Below, in pieces: positions 1 through 6,790 of a stretch of DNA of 33,035 nt. The first letter of the stretch is position 1, and every line of letters begins with the position of its first letter. The stretch comes from Chitinophagales bacterium. GTDB lineage: Bacteria; Bacteroidota; Bacteroidia; Chitinophagales; LD1. Under the pieces are notes generated by a model, which did not search any database, had not been told where the DNA came from, and was given only the letters and a program-made list of their open reading frames with translations. Location of the stretch: positions 1 to 33,035 of the forward strand of contig JAEUUZ010000031.1 of assembly GCA_016786765.1 (NCBI GenBank), in the 5' to 3' direction. Both the position numbers and the translations under genes were made by a program.

Positions 1-1
1 A

Positions 2-193
2 CAGCACAATCAACCTATTGAAGTAAGTAGCAACCATAAACTTGAAAACGCAATACAATATATACATGAAAATCCTGTAAAAGCGGGCTGGGTAGCTGAG
101 CCAGAAGAGTATTTGTTTAGTAGTGCAAGAAATTATTCAGGAAAAGAAAATAGATTGAAAATAATAAGTATTTATGATGGACAAATCATTTAA
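2..193 (+). pseudogene. C-terminal part of a REP-associated (Y1/IS200-like) transposase, cut by the window edge
   Basis: An open frame runs from the window edge to TAA at 191-193 and encodes 63 residues. It contains the C-terminal signature of RAYT proteins, YIHENPVKAGWV (residues 20-31), followed by YLFSSARNYSG. The intact RAYT later in the window has the equivalent YIHNNPVVAGFV and WKYSSAGDYCG. Only the C-terminal third is visible, so it cannot be told whether the gene is intact upstream. A two-hairpin repeat begins about 10 bases after the stop, as expected for a RAYT with its REP substrates. The family assignment is firm; activity is unknown. Confidence 0.75.
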
Positions 194-202
194 CTTTGTG
201 AA

Positions 203-295
203 GCACGAGTGAAAAACACTCGCGCTAGAAGGGCTGTTCGTTGCAATCTCTTGCGCTAGGAAGCACAAGAGGATTTCCACTGCCATCCCTAGTGC
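203..295 (+). repeat. Dispersed two-hairpin repeat, copy A
   Basis: Hairpin 1 is GCACGAGTG (203-211), loop AAAAA, CACTCGCGC (217-225). Next comes a conserved CGTTGCAAT (239-247). Hairpin 2 is CTCTTGCGCT (248-257), loop AGGA, AGCACAAGAG (262-271). Then follow the conserved GATTTCCACTGC (272-283) and a tail CATCCCTAGTGC. Hairpin 2 pairs along 10 positions with one G-T. The sequences flanking hairpin 2 recur in copies B and C, while the stem sequence itself differs. Confidence 0.75.
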
Positions 296-345
296 AAATC
301 CGAGATTGATAAAAAAATGTACCAAAATCTACCTGCTGTCTAGGT

Positions 346-371
346 TTGGTTGGTGGCGGAACACCAACCAA
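346..371 (+). repeat. Perfect 10-bp hairpin with GCGGAA loop, copy 1
   Basis: TTGGTTGGTG, loop GCGGAA, CACCAACCAA: a perfect 10-bp stem followed by TGGAAA. An identical copy lies at 548-573, and a RAYT C-terminal remnant sits between the two. The size and shape are typical of a REP palindrome mobilised by a RAYT protein; that link is inferred. Confidence 0.65.
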
Positions 372-393
372 TGGAAAAAGGTTGGCTTAAGGA

Positions 394-541
394 TGGCGAC
401 TACGGACTTCCACGAAAAAGCATAAAGTAGGATGTATAGTAGTGCTATAGATTATTGCGGAGTGAAGGGATTGGTAAATATTGAGCTATTATGTTAGAGT
501 CCGTAGTCGCCTGCCAATGGCTTTGCTTCAGACTACGGACA
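394..541. repeat. GGCGACTACGGAC-type inverted repeats
   Basis: The motif GGCGACTACGGAC occurs near 395-407. Its inverse GTCCGTAGTC occurs at about 500-509, and GACTACGGAC again at about 531-540. The last two form a perfect 10-bp stem over a loop of about 21 bases. The arms bracket the RAYT remnant. This appears to be a second REP family, independent of the TTGGTTGGTG hairpins. Confidence 0.5.
429..497 (+). pseudogene. Remnant of a RAYT transposase C-terminus
   Basis: A short frame ending in TAG (495-497) reads RMYSSAIDYCGVKG followed by LVNIELLC. The intact RAYT of this window ends KYSSAGDYCGKKG followed by CVEIKLIE, so this is clearly the last ~22 residues of a relative. Nothing upstream in this frame looks like the rest of the protein. 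It is a decayed fragment lying between two identical hairpins (346-371 and 548-573). Confidence 0.65.
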
Positions 542-547
542 GTGGGA

Positions 548-573
548 TTGGTTGGTGGCGGAACACCAACCAA
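548..573 (+). repeat. Perfect 10-bp hairpin with GCGGAA loop, copy 2
   Basis: Identical to the hairpin at 346-371, including the loop and the following TGGAAA. It is in the same orientation, so the pair forms direct repeats around the RAYT remnant. Confidence 0.65.
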
Positions 574-594
574 TGGAAATAAAATATAGTGTTT

Positions 595-698
595 TCGGGT
601 GTTTCCACCCGACAGTTAAAATCATTTTCTCCCTCGGTTCGTGTCATCAAGAAACGAAACTATTTATGTAATTCTTATGGTCAGTGGCAACACGAACC
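595..698. repeat. Further hairpin remnants before the next gene
   Basis: TCGGGTG (595-601), loop TTTC, CACCCGA (606-612) is a perfect 7-bp hairpin. GGTTCGTGT (636-644) is matched by ACACGAACC (690-698), a 9-bp inverted repeat over 45 bases. These complete the REP-dense stretch 194-720, in which I see no protein-coding gene apart from the transposase remnants. Either hairpin could also act as a 3' end for the minus-strand gene that ends at 721. Confidence 0.45.
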
Positions 699-720
699 AT
701 GGAAAAATTAATGGTGAAAA

Positions 721-1338
721 CTATTTAATGATTGCCTCTTCAATCAACTTGTTTACTTTTTTAGCCACTTCTTTACCACACAAGAAGTAGCTGTCTAAAA
801 TTTTTACACCAGGGTCAAACGCAGTTGTGTTATCACCATTTAGGTATGTAGGAATCGGCTTTGCAGTATGCTGTAGTACAATATTTCCGGAACTGTCTCT
901 TACATTGATTTGAACAATTAATGTTCTATAAGCCATGGATGTTTTAAAATAACCGTCCATCATAAATAATGGCATTACTTCCATAGTATAAGCACATAAA
1001 GGCTTGTCGGTTTTTACAACAGCTTTAGGACTTAATTTCGCATATACACCGTCTATAAATGCCTTTTCATACACTTCTGTCTTGTCTCTATACCAGTTTT
1101 CCTCCCATCTATCGCCCTTTCCGGGCTTCTTTGCATTGCGTTCATCTTTTGTACGCTTAACAAAGTCTATTTCTTTCTCGTCATTCACCAATAACGAGTC
1201 GTAATTGAATGCAATAAAAAAGCAGATCGGATGCTTATTCCCTTTAATCGTTTTGTTAACAGCGTGAACTTCCTTTTTTGGTGTAAATGAAGTCAGCCAA
1301 AACAAACCAATAATAAGATAAAGGGGTTTAAGATACAT
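721..1338 (-). CDS. Secreted protein of unknown function (205 aa)
   Basis: Not recognised. The N-terminus (about residues 1-26) is a plausible signal peptide: hydrophobic YLIIGLFWLTSF, then a likely cleavage after VHA. The mature part has a basic, charged stretch (about residues 60-85), a Trp-rich WEENWY segment, and a C-terminal half that looks like alternating beta strands (TLIVQINVRDSSGNIVLQ), followed by a helical tail. Two Cys remain in the probable mature protein after the signal region. The gene stands alone on the minus strand, between the repeat-rich region and the divergent permease gene, with no clear partner. Composition matches its neighbours, so it is probably a real gene, but no function can be given. 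Confidence 0.6.
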   Translation of the reverse strand: MYLKPLYLIIGLFWLTSFTPKKEVHAVNKTIKGNKHPICFFIAFNYDSLLVNDEKEIDFVKRTKDERNAKKPGKGDRWEENWYRDKTEVYEKAFIDGVYAKLSPKAVVKTDKPLCAYTMEVMPLFMMDGYFKTSMAYRTLIVQINVRDSSGNIVLQHTAKPIPTYLNGDNTTAFDPGVKILDSYFLCGKEVAKKVNKLIEEAIIK

Positions 1339-1471
1339 AAGATGTTGTGTGTGATATTCTGTAAATGTAAATATTTGTTTTTCTTGTTTTGGTCAATAAG
1401 TATTCCCTTAATTAGCGCAAGTGTTTTTCACACGAATTATTCCATCCATTTTCCATTCAAACCACAATCTC

Positions 1472-1566
1472 GCGTGAGGTGGTGCAGTGGAAATCCTTTG
1501 CCGATTCCAAGAGGCAAAGATTGCAACGGAACAACCGGTGCCGCTTCTTAGCGGAACACGCCCAAA
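1472..1566 (-). repeat. Dispersed two-hairpin repeat, copy B
   Basis: Read on the minus strand it has CACGCC (start of the element), hairpin 1 CCGCT/AGCGG, CGTTGCAAT (1520-1528), hairpin 2 CTTTGCC/GGCAAAG (arms 1513-1519 and 1496-1502), GATTTCCACTGC (1484-1495) and a tail ending CTCACGC. It lies in the intergenic space upstream of the permease. An open frame runs through it, but that frame is not part of the permease gene. Confidence 0.75.
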
Positions 1567-1655
1567 ACATCACCCTGCAAATATTATCTCTCAACCAACA
1601 ACCCTCAACCAATAACTGCATTATTTCTCCAAATCATTCGTTATGTTTGCTACTT

Positions 1656-2888
1656 GTGAATTTGAAAGAAAATATACGGCTGGCACTGCGCGCAATTTTG
1701 GGCAATAAATTGCGTACCATACTCACATTGGTGATTATCGCCATTGGGATTAGTGCGCTTATTGCAATTATCACTGCCACCGAAGGCATTACGCGTAAGC
1801 TCACCAGCAGCTTCAGCGAAATGGGCTCAAATACCTTTTCACTAAAAAACGATGGCTCGCTCAAACGCAAGCGAAGAGGGATGCCTAACATCAGCGGAAA
1901 CCCTAATATCACTTATTTTCAAGCCAACGAGTTTCGCAAGCGTTATAAGTTTCCTGCACTCATTTCGGTCTCTGCTTTGGCCGATGCACAATCTGTAATT
2001 CGCTACGACAATAAAAAAACCAACCCAAATGTGAAGGTGTTTGGGGTAGATGAAAATTATTTACAAGCATCGGGTTTTTCTATCGGACAGGGCCGAAATT
2101 TTTCTAAGCAAGAAGCCGAGAATGGCCAAAATGTGGTGCTCTTGGGCGTTGATGTGGTATCGAAATTATTCACCAACAAAGACTCTGCGCTGCAACAGCT
2201 AGTTACCATTGGAAGCACGAAATACAAAGTAATTGGCATTTTGGCGAGTAAAGGAGCAAGCCAAGTGAGTACCGATAATCAAGCGATGATTCCGGTGTTG
2301 GCGGCTAAATATAATCTAGGTGATCAAAGTACATCGTACATCATTAATGTGATGATTAATAACACCACCCAGCTCGATCAGGCGATTGAAGAGGCCGTTG
2401 GTGCTATGCGCACCATTCGCAAATTGGCATTAGACAGCGATGATGATTTTGCGATTATCAAAAGCGACCGTTTGGCTTCGCAAGTCATTTCGCAGTTGAG
2501 TTATGTGCGTTACGCCACGTTGGTAATAGGTTTCCTCACCTTGATTGGTGCGGGTATAGGGTTGATGAATATTATGCTCGTGAGTGTAAATGAACGTACG
2601 CGCGAAATTGGTATCTGTAAAGCCATTGGTGCGAATCGCAGAACTATTCTTATTCAGTTTTTAACGGAGAGTATTACTATTTGTATGATGGGTGGTTTAA
2701 TTGGCATTGTGTTGGGTTTACTGCTTGGCAATTTAGTGGGCTTGGTGCTGTCTTCCGGTTTTATTATGCCTTGGTTGTGGATGATTTTAGGCATAGTGTT
2801 TACCTTTTTCATTGGCTTGATTGCGGGTATTTATCCGGCTTATAAAGCGGCTAACCTCGATCCGGTTGAAGCGTTGCGCTACGAATAA
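1656..2888 (+). CDS. MacB/FtsX-type ABC transporter permease
   Basis: This is a 410-residue permease of the MacB/LolC class, which couples an ATPase to movement of substrates or lipoproteins across the envelope without transporting through the membrane itself. It shows an N-terminal membrane helix (about residues 20-44, TILTLVIIAIGISALIAI), a periplasmic MacB-PCD-like domain (about 45-280), and three C-terminal helices of the FtsX domain preceded by the family signature NERTREIGICKAIGANRR. The open frame extends upstream to 1479, but that part is translated repeat sequence. I therefore start at GTG 1656 (MNLKENIRLALRAI), typical of the family. No ATPase or membrane-fusion gene is adjacent, so it is an orphan permease; its substrate is unknown. 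Confidence 0.85.
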   Translation: MNLKENIRLALRAILGNKLRTILTLVIIAIGISALIAIITATEGITRKLTSSFSEMGSNTFSLKNDGSLKRKRRGMPNISGNPNITYFQANEFRKRYKFPALISVSALADAQSVIRYDNKKTNPNVKVFGVDENYLQASGFSIGQGRNFSKQEAENGQNVVLLGVDVVSKLFTNKDSALQQLVTIGSTKYKVIGILASKGASQVSTDNQAMIPVLAAKYNLGDQSTSYIINVMINNTTQLDQAIEEAVGAMRTIRKLALDSDDDFAIIKSDRLASQVISQLSYVRYATLVIGFLTLIGAGIGLMNIMLVSVNERTREIGICKAIGANRRTILIQFLTESITICMMGGLIGIVLGLLLGNLVGLVLSSGFIMPWLWMILGIVFTFFIGLIAGIYPAYKAANLDPVEALRYE

Positions 2889-2921
2889 AAAAGGGCTCAA
2901 CTTCCGCTGAACCCCTTTCTA
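2888..2921. terminator. Bidirectional terminator between convergent genes
   Basis: AAAGGG-CTCA pairs imperfectly with TGAACCCCTTT across the loop ACTTCCGC. Read on the minus strand, the stem is followed by a run of six T, which suits the end of the long YHYH operon. Read on the plus strand it is followed by TCTAATT, a weaker tail for the permease. Confidence 0.5.
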
Positions 2922-2938
2922 ATTAACAACCCCCATTG

Positions 2939-4294
2939 TTATCTCATGATGCTGATTCGCTTAGTTACTGTTTGCGATGCAGCCGTTAGTTTTACAAGGT
3001 ATTCTCCATTGTATAATGTTCTGATATCAAAGTAAGCAATGGTACTTCCCTGATAAATCGTTTGTTGCTGAATTTCTTTTCCGGTGATGTCATACAATAC
3101 CACTGCTAAGTTTTCCTTGGTCAGATCATTCAATTGCACAGCAATAAATTCATTTGCCGGATTTGGGAAAACACCGATATCAAATTTGTCTTTTTCATTG
3201 GCTGAGATGCCTGTTGTTGATGGCGTATAGGCAGTAACGGTTTCGGTAATAGAAGTTACTTTTGTGGCTACTTTCGTACCATAGTAAGTTGGTCCTACTA
3301 CATATGGGTAAGCGGAATTCCATTGTTGATCTACTGTTGCAAAATAGCAGTAGATGCCATTTGGATATTCCGGTGTATTGCAAATTCTTCCGTTGTGTTC
3401 ATCTAAATACCTTGGGTCGGCCGGATGTGCAATGTATTCGTAATCTTCGCGGAAGTAACCCAAAGGATAGGTTGTGTTTACTGCAGGACCGTTCGTTCTT
3501 GTGGTCATACTTTTTAGTTGATACCCCGATTTCATTCTTGAAATTCCACCTGTACCATCGGTGTTGGTATAGGCGTATGCGCCATAAATGGGGAATCCAT
3601 CGTACGCAAAGCCAATAAGTGGCGAGTGTTTTGTGCTGTCGATAACATATAAACCATCAGCATCGTAAGTATTGCAAATGGTGGTTAGTACAACTTTATC
3701 CAGTTTAAATGCACTTGGATTTTGATGATGATGGTAGTTCCCCATGGCCGGATGTCCTTTTGCACAGTCAAAGCCTGAACGTTCAGCTAAAACAGCATCA
3801 CGATTCCAAGCCATGGTAGCTCCCGGTCCACCCGGACAAGGCGCATTTCCCGGTCCACCGCACAGTGCATTCGTGTTGTTATTCCATGCTACCCCATCTC
3901 TATAGTCGAAGAGCGCCACGCCATTGATAAACTGCCCAATATTTCCGCCTGCTGTGGCTGTTGGGGTGCCGGTATTTTTGGTTGGGTTAAGGGGCAGTTT
4001 GAAGATGGCGTTTTGCGCAGTTGTAACAGACGGGTTCCCATCTAAAAAAGGTCCGGTGATATAGGAAGGTACTCCATTGGTGCGCACATATACAGACGTG
4101 CCAGAGTATTGCACTGAAAGTACGTTAGCGGAATCGTTGTCGTTAATAGGCGTTGAATTTCCGCTCACATAATGGCGGCCTTTTATTCCTGTTGTGTTTT
4201 GCAACCATGCGGTAATGGCAGGATTAGTTTGTGCATTTGCCGCAAAGGCACTGATAAGAAGCGTTGCGAAGAGAATCTTTTTTTGTTGAGTCAT
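2939..4294 (-). CDS. YHYH-domain protein with T9SS sorting tail
   Basis: This is a 451-residue exported protein. Residues 1-21 form a signal peptide (KKILFATLLISAFAANA). The core carries the YHYH-family signature HPAMGNYHHHQNP (residues 181-193) and GFAYDGFPIYGAY further on, both hallmarks of that family. The His cluster looks like a metal site, but the family has no established activity. From about residue 372 there is a Por-type C-terminal sorting domain (DIGVFPNPANEF, ending KRISIMR), so it should be exported by the T9SS to the cell surface or medium. It is the last gene of the minus-strand operon, 47 bases after the di-haem enzyme gene, which suggests a shared role in metal handling. The link to copper is inferred only from the neighbours. 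Confidence 0.85.
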   Translation of the reverse strand: MTQQKKILFATLLISAFAANAQTNPAITAWLQNTTGIKGRHYVSGNSTPINDNDSANVLSVQYSGTSVYVRTNGVPSYITGPFLDGNPSVTTAQNAIFKLPLNPTKNTGTPTATAGGNIGQFINGVALFDYRDGVAWNNNTNALCGGPGNAPCPGGPGATMAWNRDAVLAERSGFDCAKGHPAMGNYHHHQNPSAFKLDKVVLTTICNTYDADGLYVIDSTKHSPLIGFAYDGFPIYGAYAYTNTDGTGGISRMKSGYQLKSMTTRTNGPAVNTTYPLGYFREDYEYIAHPADPRYLDEHNGRICNTPEYPNGIYCYFATVDQQWNSAYPYVVGPTYYGTKVATKVTSITETVTAYTPSTTGISANEKDKFDIGVFPNPANEFIAVQLNDLTKENLAVVLYDITGKEIQQQTIYQGSTIAYFDIRTLYNGEYLVKLTAASQTVTKRISIMR

Positions 4295-4341
4295 ACGTTG
4301 TGTATTTTAGGATTAGACGATAATTTGTTGTGAAACCCTCG

Positions 4342-5364
4342 CTAGGGTAATAAAATATGTTTAGGGTAAGCAAAATGGGGATTGAATAAAAACGATTTAT
4401 CGCTGAGGGTTAACAGAAATGCAGTTAAGTCTATTTTTTCATTCGCTGTTAATACAATGGGATGCTGAAGTGTAGGGGAAAGCGTATTGCTGTTTTGAAT
4501 ACCTGACGTGTAATGTTTTAGTACTGCTGAAAGTGTTTTTAATCTGCCGTCATGCATGTAGGGATAAGAGAATTCAATATTGCGTAATGTGGGTACTTTA
4601 AATTTAAGTGAATCGTTCGCCTGATGCGAAATGCGGATTCTTCCATAATCGTTAAGGTTAGTATCCACAGGCAACCCATTGTTTTCGAAGGATAGGTTGG
4701 TGAACAATGGTTCGGTATGACAAGAAGAACAATGGGTTTTAAATAAACGATAACCGTTTTCTTCTTGCATTGTAAACTTGCTTTGATGCCGCATCACACT
4801 ATCGTATTTCGCATTAGCACTCACTAAGGTCAGCATAAACTGTCCAATGGCTTTTAATGTATGTTCTCCGGTAATAATGCTATCGCCAAAGGCTTTTCGA
4901 AACAGCGATGGATAAATTGTTGAGGCTTGAAGTTTCGTGACTACATGTTCAATGGTTTCATCCATTTCAACGCTGTTATGCATAGGGGCTAAAGCCTGAA
5001 CTTCAATGTTATTCACTGCTCCATCCCACATGAATAGTTTGTTCCATGCTAAATTCATTAATGCGGGTGAATTACGTGTGCCTATTTTATCTTCAATACC
5101 ATGACTCAGCGCATGATCAACATGGGTAAAGGCATTGTAAGGTGAATGACAACTCGCACACGAAATGGTATTGTTGCGCGAAAGGATTGGGTCGTAAAAC
5201 AAAGCTCTGCCAAGTTCAATGGTTGCGGACTTTAAGGGCTTTTTGGAGAAGTCGTAATTGGGTTTGGGCCAGCCTTTTGGAAACGTAATGCTTTTGTTAT
5301 CACTTGCCTTAAATGCTAAGGTGATAATACTCACTAACACAAGAAGAGCAATACTTTGTTTCAT
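4342..5364 (-). CDS. Di-haem cytochrome c peroxidase-like enzyme, MbnH/MauG type
   Basis: About 340 residues. Numbered from the first possible Met (5379), the two c-type haem sites are CASCH (74-78) and CSSCH (217-221), with the family blocks GRALFYDP, MWDGAVNNIEVQAL (Trp118 between the haem domains) and PYMHDGRLKTL. The preferred start is the sixth codon (5364). Its ATG overlaps the TGA of the MbnP gene as ATGA, and it begins directly with a signal peptide (MKQSIALLVLVSIITLAF). In Methylosinus, MbnH is known to reach a bis-Fe(IV) state and convert a Trp of its partner MbnP to kynurenine. A MbnP-like gene immediately upstream makes that role more likely than plain peroxide removal. Assignment to the CCP/MauG superfamily is firm; the MbnH subtype rests on the pairing. 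Confidence 0.85.
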   Translation of the reverse strand: MKQSIALLVLVSIITLAFKASDNKSITFPKGWPKPNYDFSKKPLKSATIELGRALFYDPILSRNNTISCASCHSPYNAFTHVDHALSHGIEDKIGTRNSPALMNLAWNKLFMWDGAVNNIEVQALAPMHNSVEMDETIEHVVTKLQASTIYPSLFRKAFGDSIITGEHTLKAIGQFMLTLVSANAKYDSVMRHQSKFTMQEENGYRLFKTHCSSCHTEPLFTNLSFENNGLPVDTNLNDYGRIRISHQANDSLKFKVPTLRNIEFSYPYMHDGRLKTLSAVLKHYTSGIQNSNTLSPTLQHPIVLTANEKIDLTAFLLTLSDKSFLFNPHFAYPKHILLP

Positions 5365-6050
5365 TTCACTGAAATGCAATGGGTCAATAATTCTGAGAGC
5401 TTCACTGCATCTGCATTAGGCGACATTACATGATGCGTTTCTTGTAAGTTGAATGCAGTAATAAACTGTTTTAAATCTACATATACTTTAATCTCATTGC
5501 TATCTGCACAAGGACGACTAATGTTTCGTATCGTTTCAAACGGAGCCATGTAACCACCCAAATGGAATTCAAATGCATGGTTGGGCGAATGCACCAGATT
5601 TGATGTTCCTTCCAATTTTACGTTAATGTAACCACTTTGCCATGTCCAATACATGCCTTTAGTAGGGTCGAGGTCTCCGCCTAAAACTCCGGCTGAGTTG
5701 GTGCTGCTGTCAATCCCTATGTTAAAGCGAATGCTGTCAAAGTCAAGGGTTTTAGGTATGTTGAGTAGAATGGTATTGCTTTTTTGTTGCGCAGCATCTA
5801 TAAGATGAAAACTATTTTTTTCTTTCCATGCTTTTTGTGAATGGCTGAATAATTCAATCGCTGAAACATAGAATTTTACGGTCTCAAATCGAATGCTATC
5901 CGATGTGTTGAGCTGGAAAGTAGTATCGAGAATGGATGCTGAAGTGGTGCTAAAAAAGGGGATAATCTTCAACTGAACAAGTTTCTCTTGTTGCGCAACA
6001 AGTGAAACTTCGCTTAAAAGTAGCAACAATAGACAGATAAGTATTCGCAT
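5361..6050 (-). CDS. MbnP-family copper-binding protein
   Basis: A 229-residue periplasmic or exported protein with signal peptide MRILICLLLLLLSEVSLVAQ. It carries the MbnP hallmarks FNIGIDSSTNSAG (109-121), GGDLDPTKGMYWTWQSGYIN (124-143) and FEFHLGGY (160-167). Cys181 and Cys225 could form a disulfide. Trp75, Trp135 and Trp137 are candidates for conversion to kynurenine by the partner di-haem enzyme, as known for MbnP/MbnH of methanotrophs; which residue is modified cannot be read from sequence. The gene begins three bases after the Spy-like sensor gene and overlaps the di-haem gene, so the pair is translationally coupled. No methanobactin precursor or biosynthesis gene is seen nearby, consistent with the wider, methanobactin-independent occurrence of this pair. 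Confidence 0.85.
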   Translation of the reverse strand: MRILICLLLLLLSEVSLVAQQEKLVQLKIIPFFSTTSASILDTTFQLNTSDSIRFETVKFYVSAIELFSHSQKAWKEKNSFHLIDAAQQKSNTILLNIPKTLDFDSIRFNIGIDSSTNSAGVLGGDLDPTKGMYWTWQSGYINVKLEGTSNLVHSPNHAFEFHLGGYMAPFETIRNISRPCADSNEIKVYVDLKQFITAFNLQETHHVMSPNADAVKLSELLTHCISVK

Positions 6051-6053
6051 TTT

Positions 6054-6500
6054 TTATCGTCTTCCTTTTGGCCTTCCAAATAAATTTGCAATCTCTTGCG
6101 TGAGCTTTTCGAAATCTTTTTGTTGATTAGGCTTACATAGTTGTTTTATGTCTTCAAAGTGCTTGTAATGTGTGTGTTCAATGTATGTTTGCACATTCGC
6201 AATTGCAGCAATTAACGAGTCTTTGGTGTGTTGGTCAATCTCCTCATTCAAGTGACTATACAGTGTGTTTTTGAGCTTCAAAATTTGCTCGTCCGATTTT
6301 CTGATTTCATTCCTGTGCCATTCCACCATTTGGTCGTATGCTTTTATTTGGACATCGTCAAAGTGCAGTTTTTCAATGATTAGCTTTTTCGGACCTTCAG
6401 GATTAGGGTGCGGTTTTCGCATAAATAAGGCAATCACCAATAGCAAATTGACGACTAACAAACCAACAATAACAATACTTAATAGCTTTAATTTGTTCAT
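6054..6500 (-). CDS. Membrane-anchored Spy/CpxP/CnrX-like periplasmic sensor
   Basis: 148 residues. One N-terminal membrane helix (about 5-26, LLSIVIVGLLVVNLLLVIALF) is followed by a mostly helical periplasmic domain with the Spy/CpxP-type layout, ending KHFEDIKQLCKPNQQKDFEKL (the LxPxQxxxF-like region). Possible metal ligands are Met58/His62 in the first helix and His109, His111, His114 and Cys122 in the last. CnrX of Cupriavidus metallidurans is a membrane-tethered metal sensor of similar size that works with a small anti-sigma and an ECF sigma factor. Here the start ATG overlaps the stop of the anti-sigma gene (ATGA). The role as metal sensor is inferred from architecture and order; the metal is unknown, with copper favoured by the downstream genes. 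Confidence 0.65.
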   Translation of the reverse strand: MNKLKLLSIVIVGLLVVNLLLVIALFMRKPHPNPEGPKKLIIEKLHFDDVQIKAYDQMVEWHRNEIRKSDEQILKLKNTLYSHLNEEIDQHTKDSLIAAIANVQTYIEHTHYKHFEDIKQLCKPNQQKDFEKLTQEIANLFGRPKGRR

Positions 6501-6757
6501 TTATATAATTCGTTTTGCGGTAATAAATTCATGCTTTGTACTAGATTTTTTTCTTGCTTCGAGGCAATAAATGTATTCACTAGCAAAGCCCCATTGACTA
6601 TAACCACAACGCCCAAACTAAGGCTCAATACCCATGTTAGTGCGGGCGAAAAAGTGCTTTCTTTTGTGTTGCGGATGCGTTGTTGAATTCTGGTCAACAA
6701 GAATGGCGGTGCACTTACTTTTTGCACTTGGTCCAATATGTTTAACTCATTTTCCAT
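6497..6757 (-). CDS. Small one-helix anti-sigma factor
   Basis: 86 residues. The layout is a cytoplasmic N-terminal part of about 40 residues (ENELNILDQVQKVSAPPFLLTRIQQRI), a single membrane helix (about 40-64, LTWVLSLSLGVVVIVNGALL) and a short periplasmic tail. No zinc-finger HxxxCxxC motif is present, so it is not a ZAS-type anti-sigma. Size and layout resemble CnrY, which holds its sigma factor with a short cytoplasmic segment. It follows the sigma gene by 33 bases and is coupled to the sensor gene by an ATGA overlap. Function is inferred from position and topology. Confidence 0.65.
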   Translation of the reverse strand: MENELNILDQVQKVSAPPFLLTRIQQRIRNTKESTFSPALTWVLSLSLGVVVIVNGALLVNTFIASKQEKNLVQSMNLLPQNELYK

Positions 6758-6790
6758 AACTTCCGGTGTTCTGTTTGTTTGACGACATTC

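Noticed and set aside
1479..1655. N-terminal extension of the MacB-like permease to an ATG at 1479
   Set aside because: The extension translates a dispersed intergenic repeat (copy B) and the permease family starts at the first membrane helix; GTG 1656 gives the normal N-terminus.
4342..5379. A plain detoxifying cytochrome c peroxidase starting at 5379
   Set aside because: The MbnP partner overlapping it points to the MbnH role, and the ATGA overlap at 5364 with an immediate signal peptide is the better start.
2939..6050. A methanobactin biosynthesis locus
   Set aside because: No precursor peptide, MbnB or MbnC-like gene is visible; only the MbnP/MbnH pair is present.
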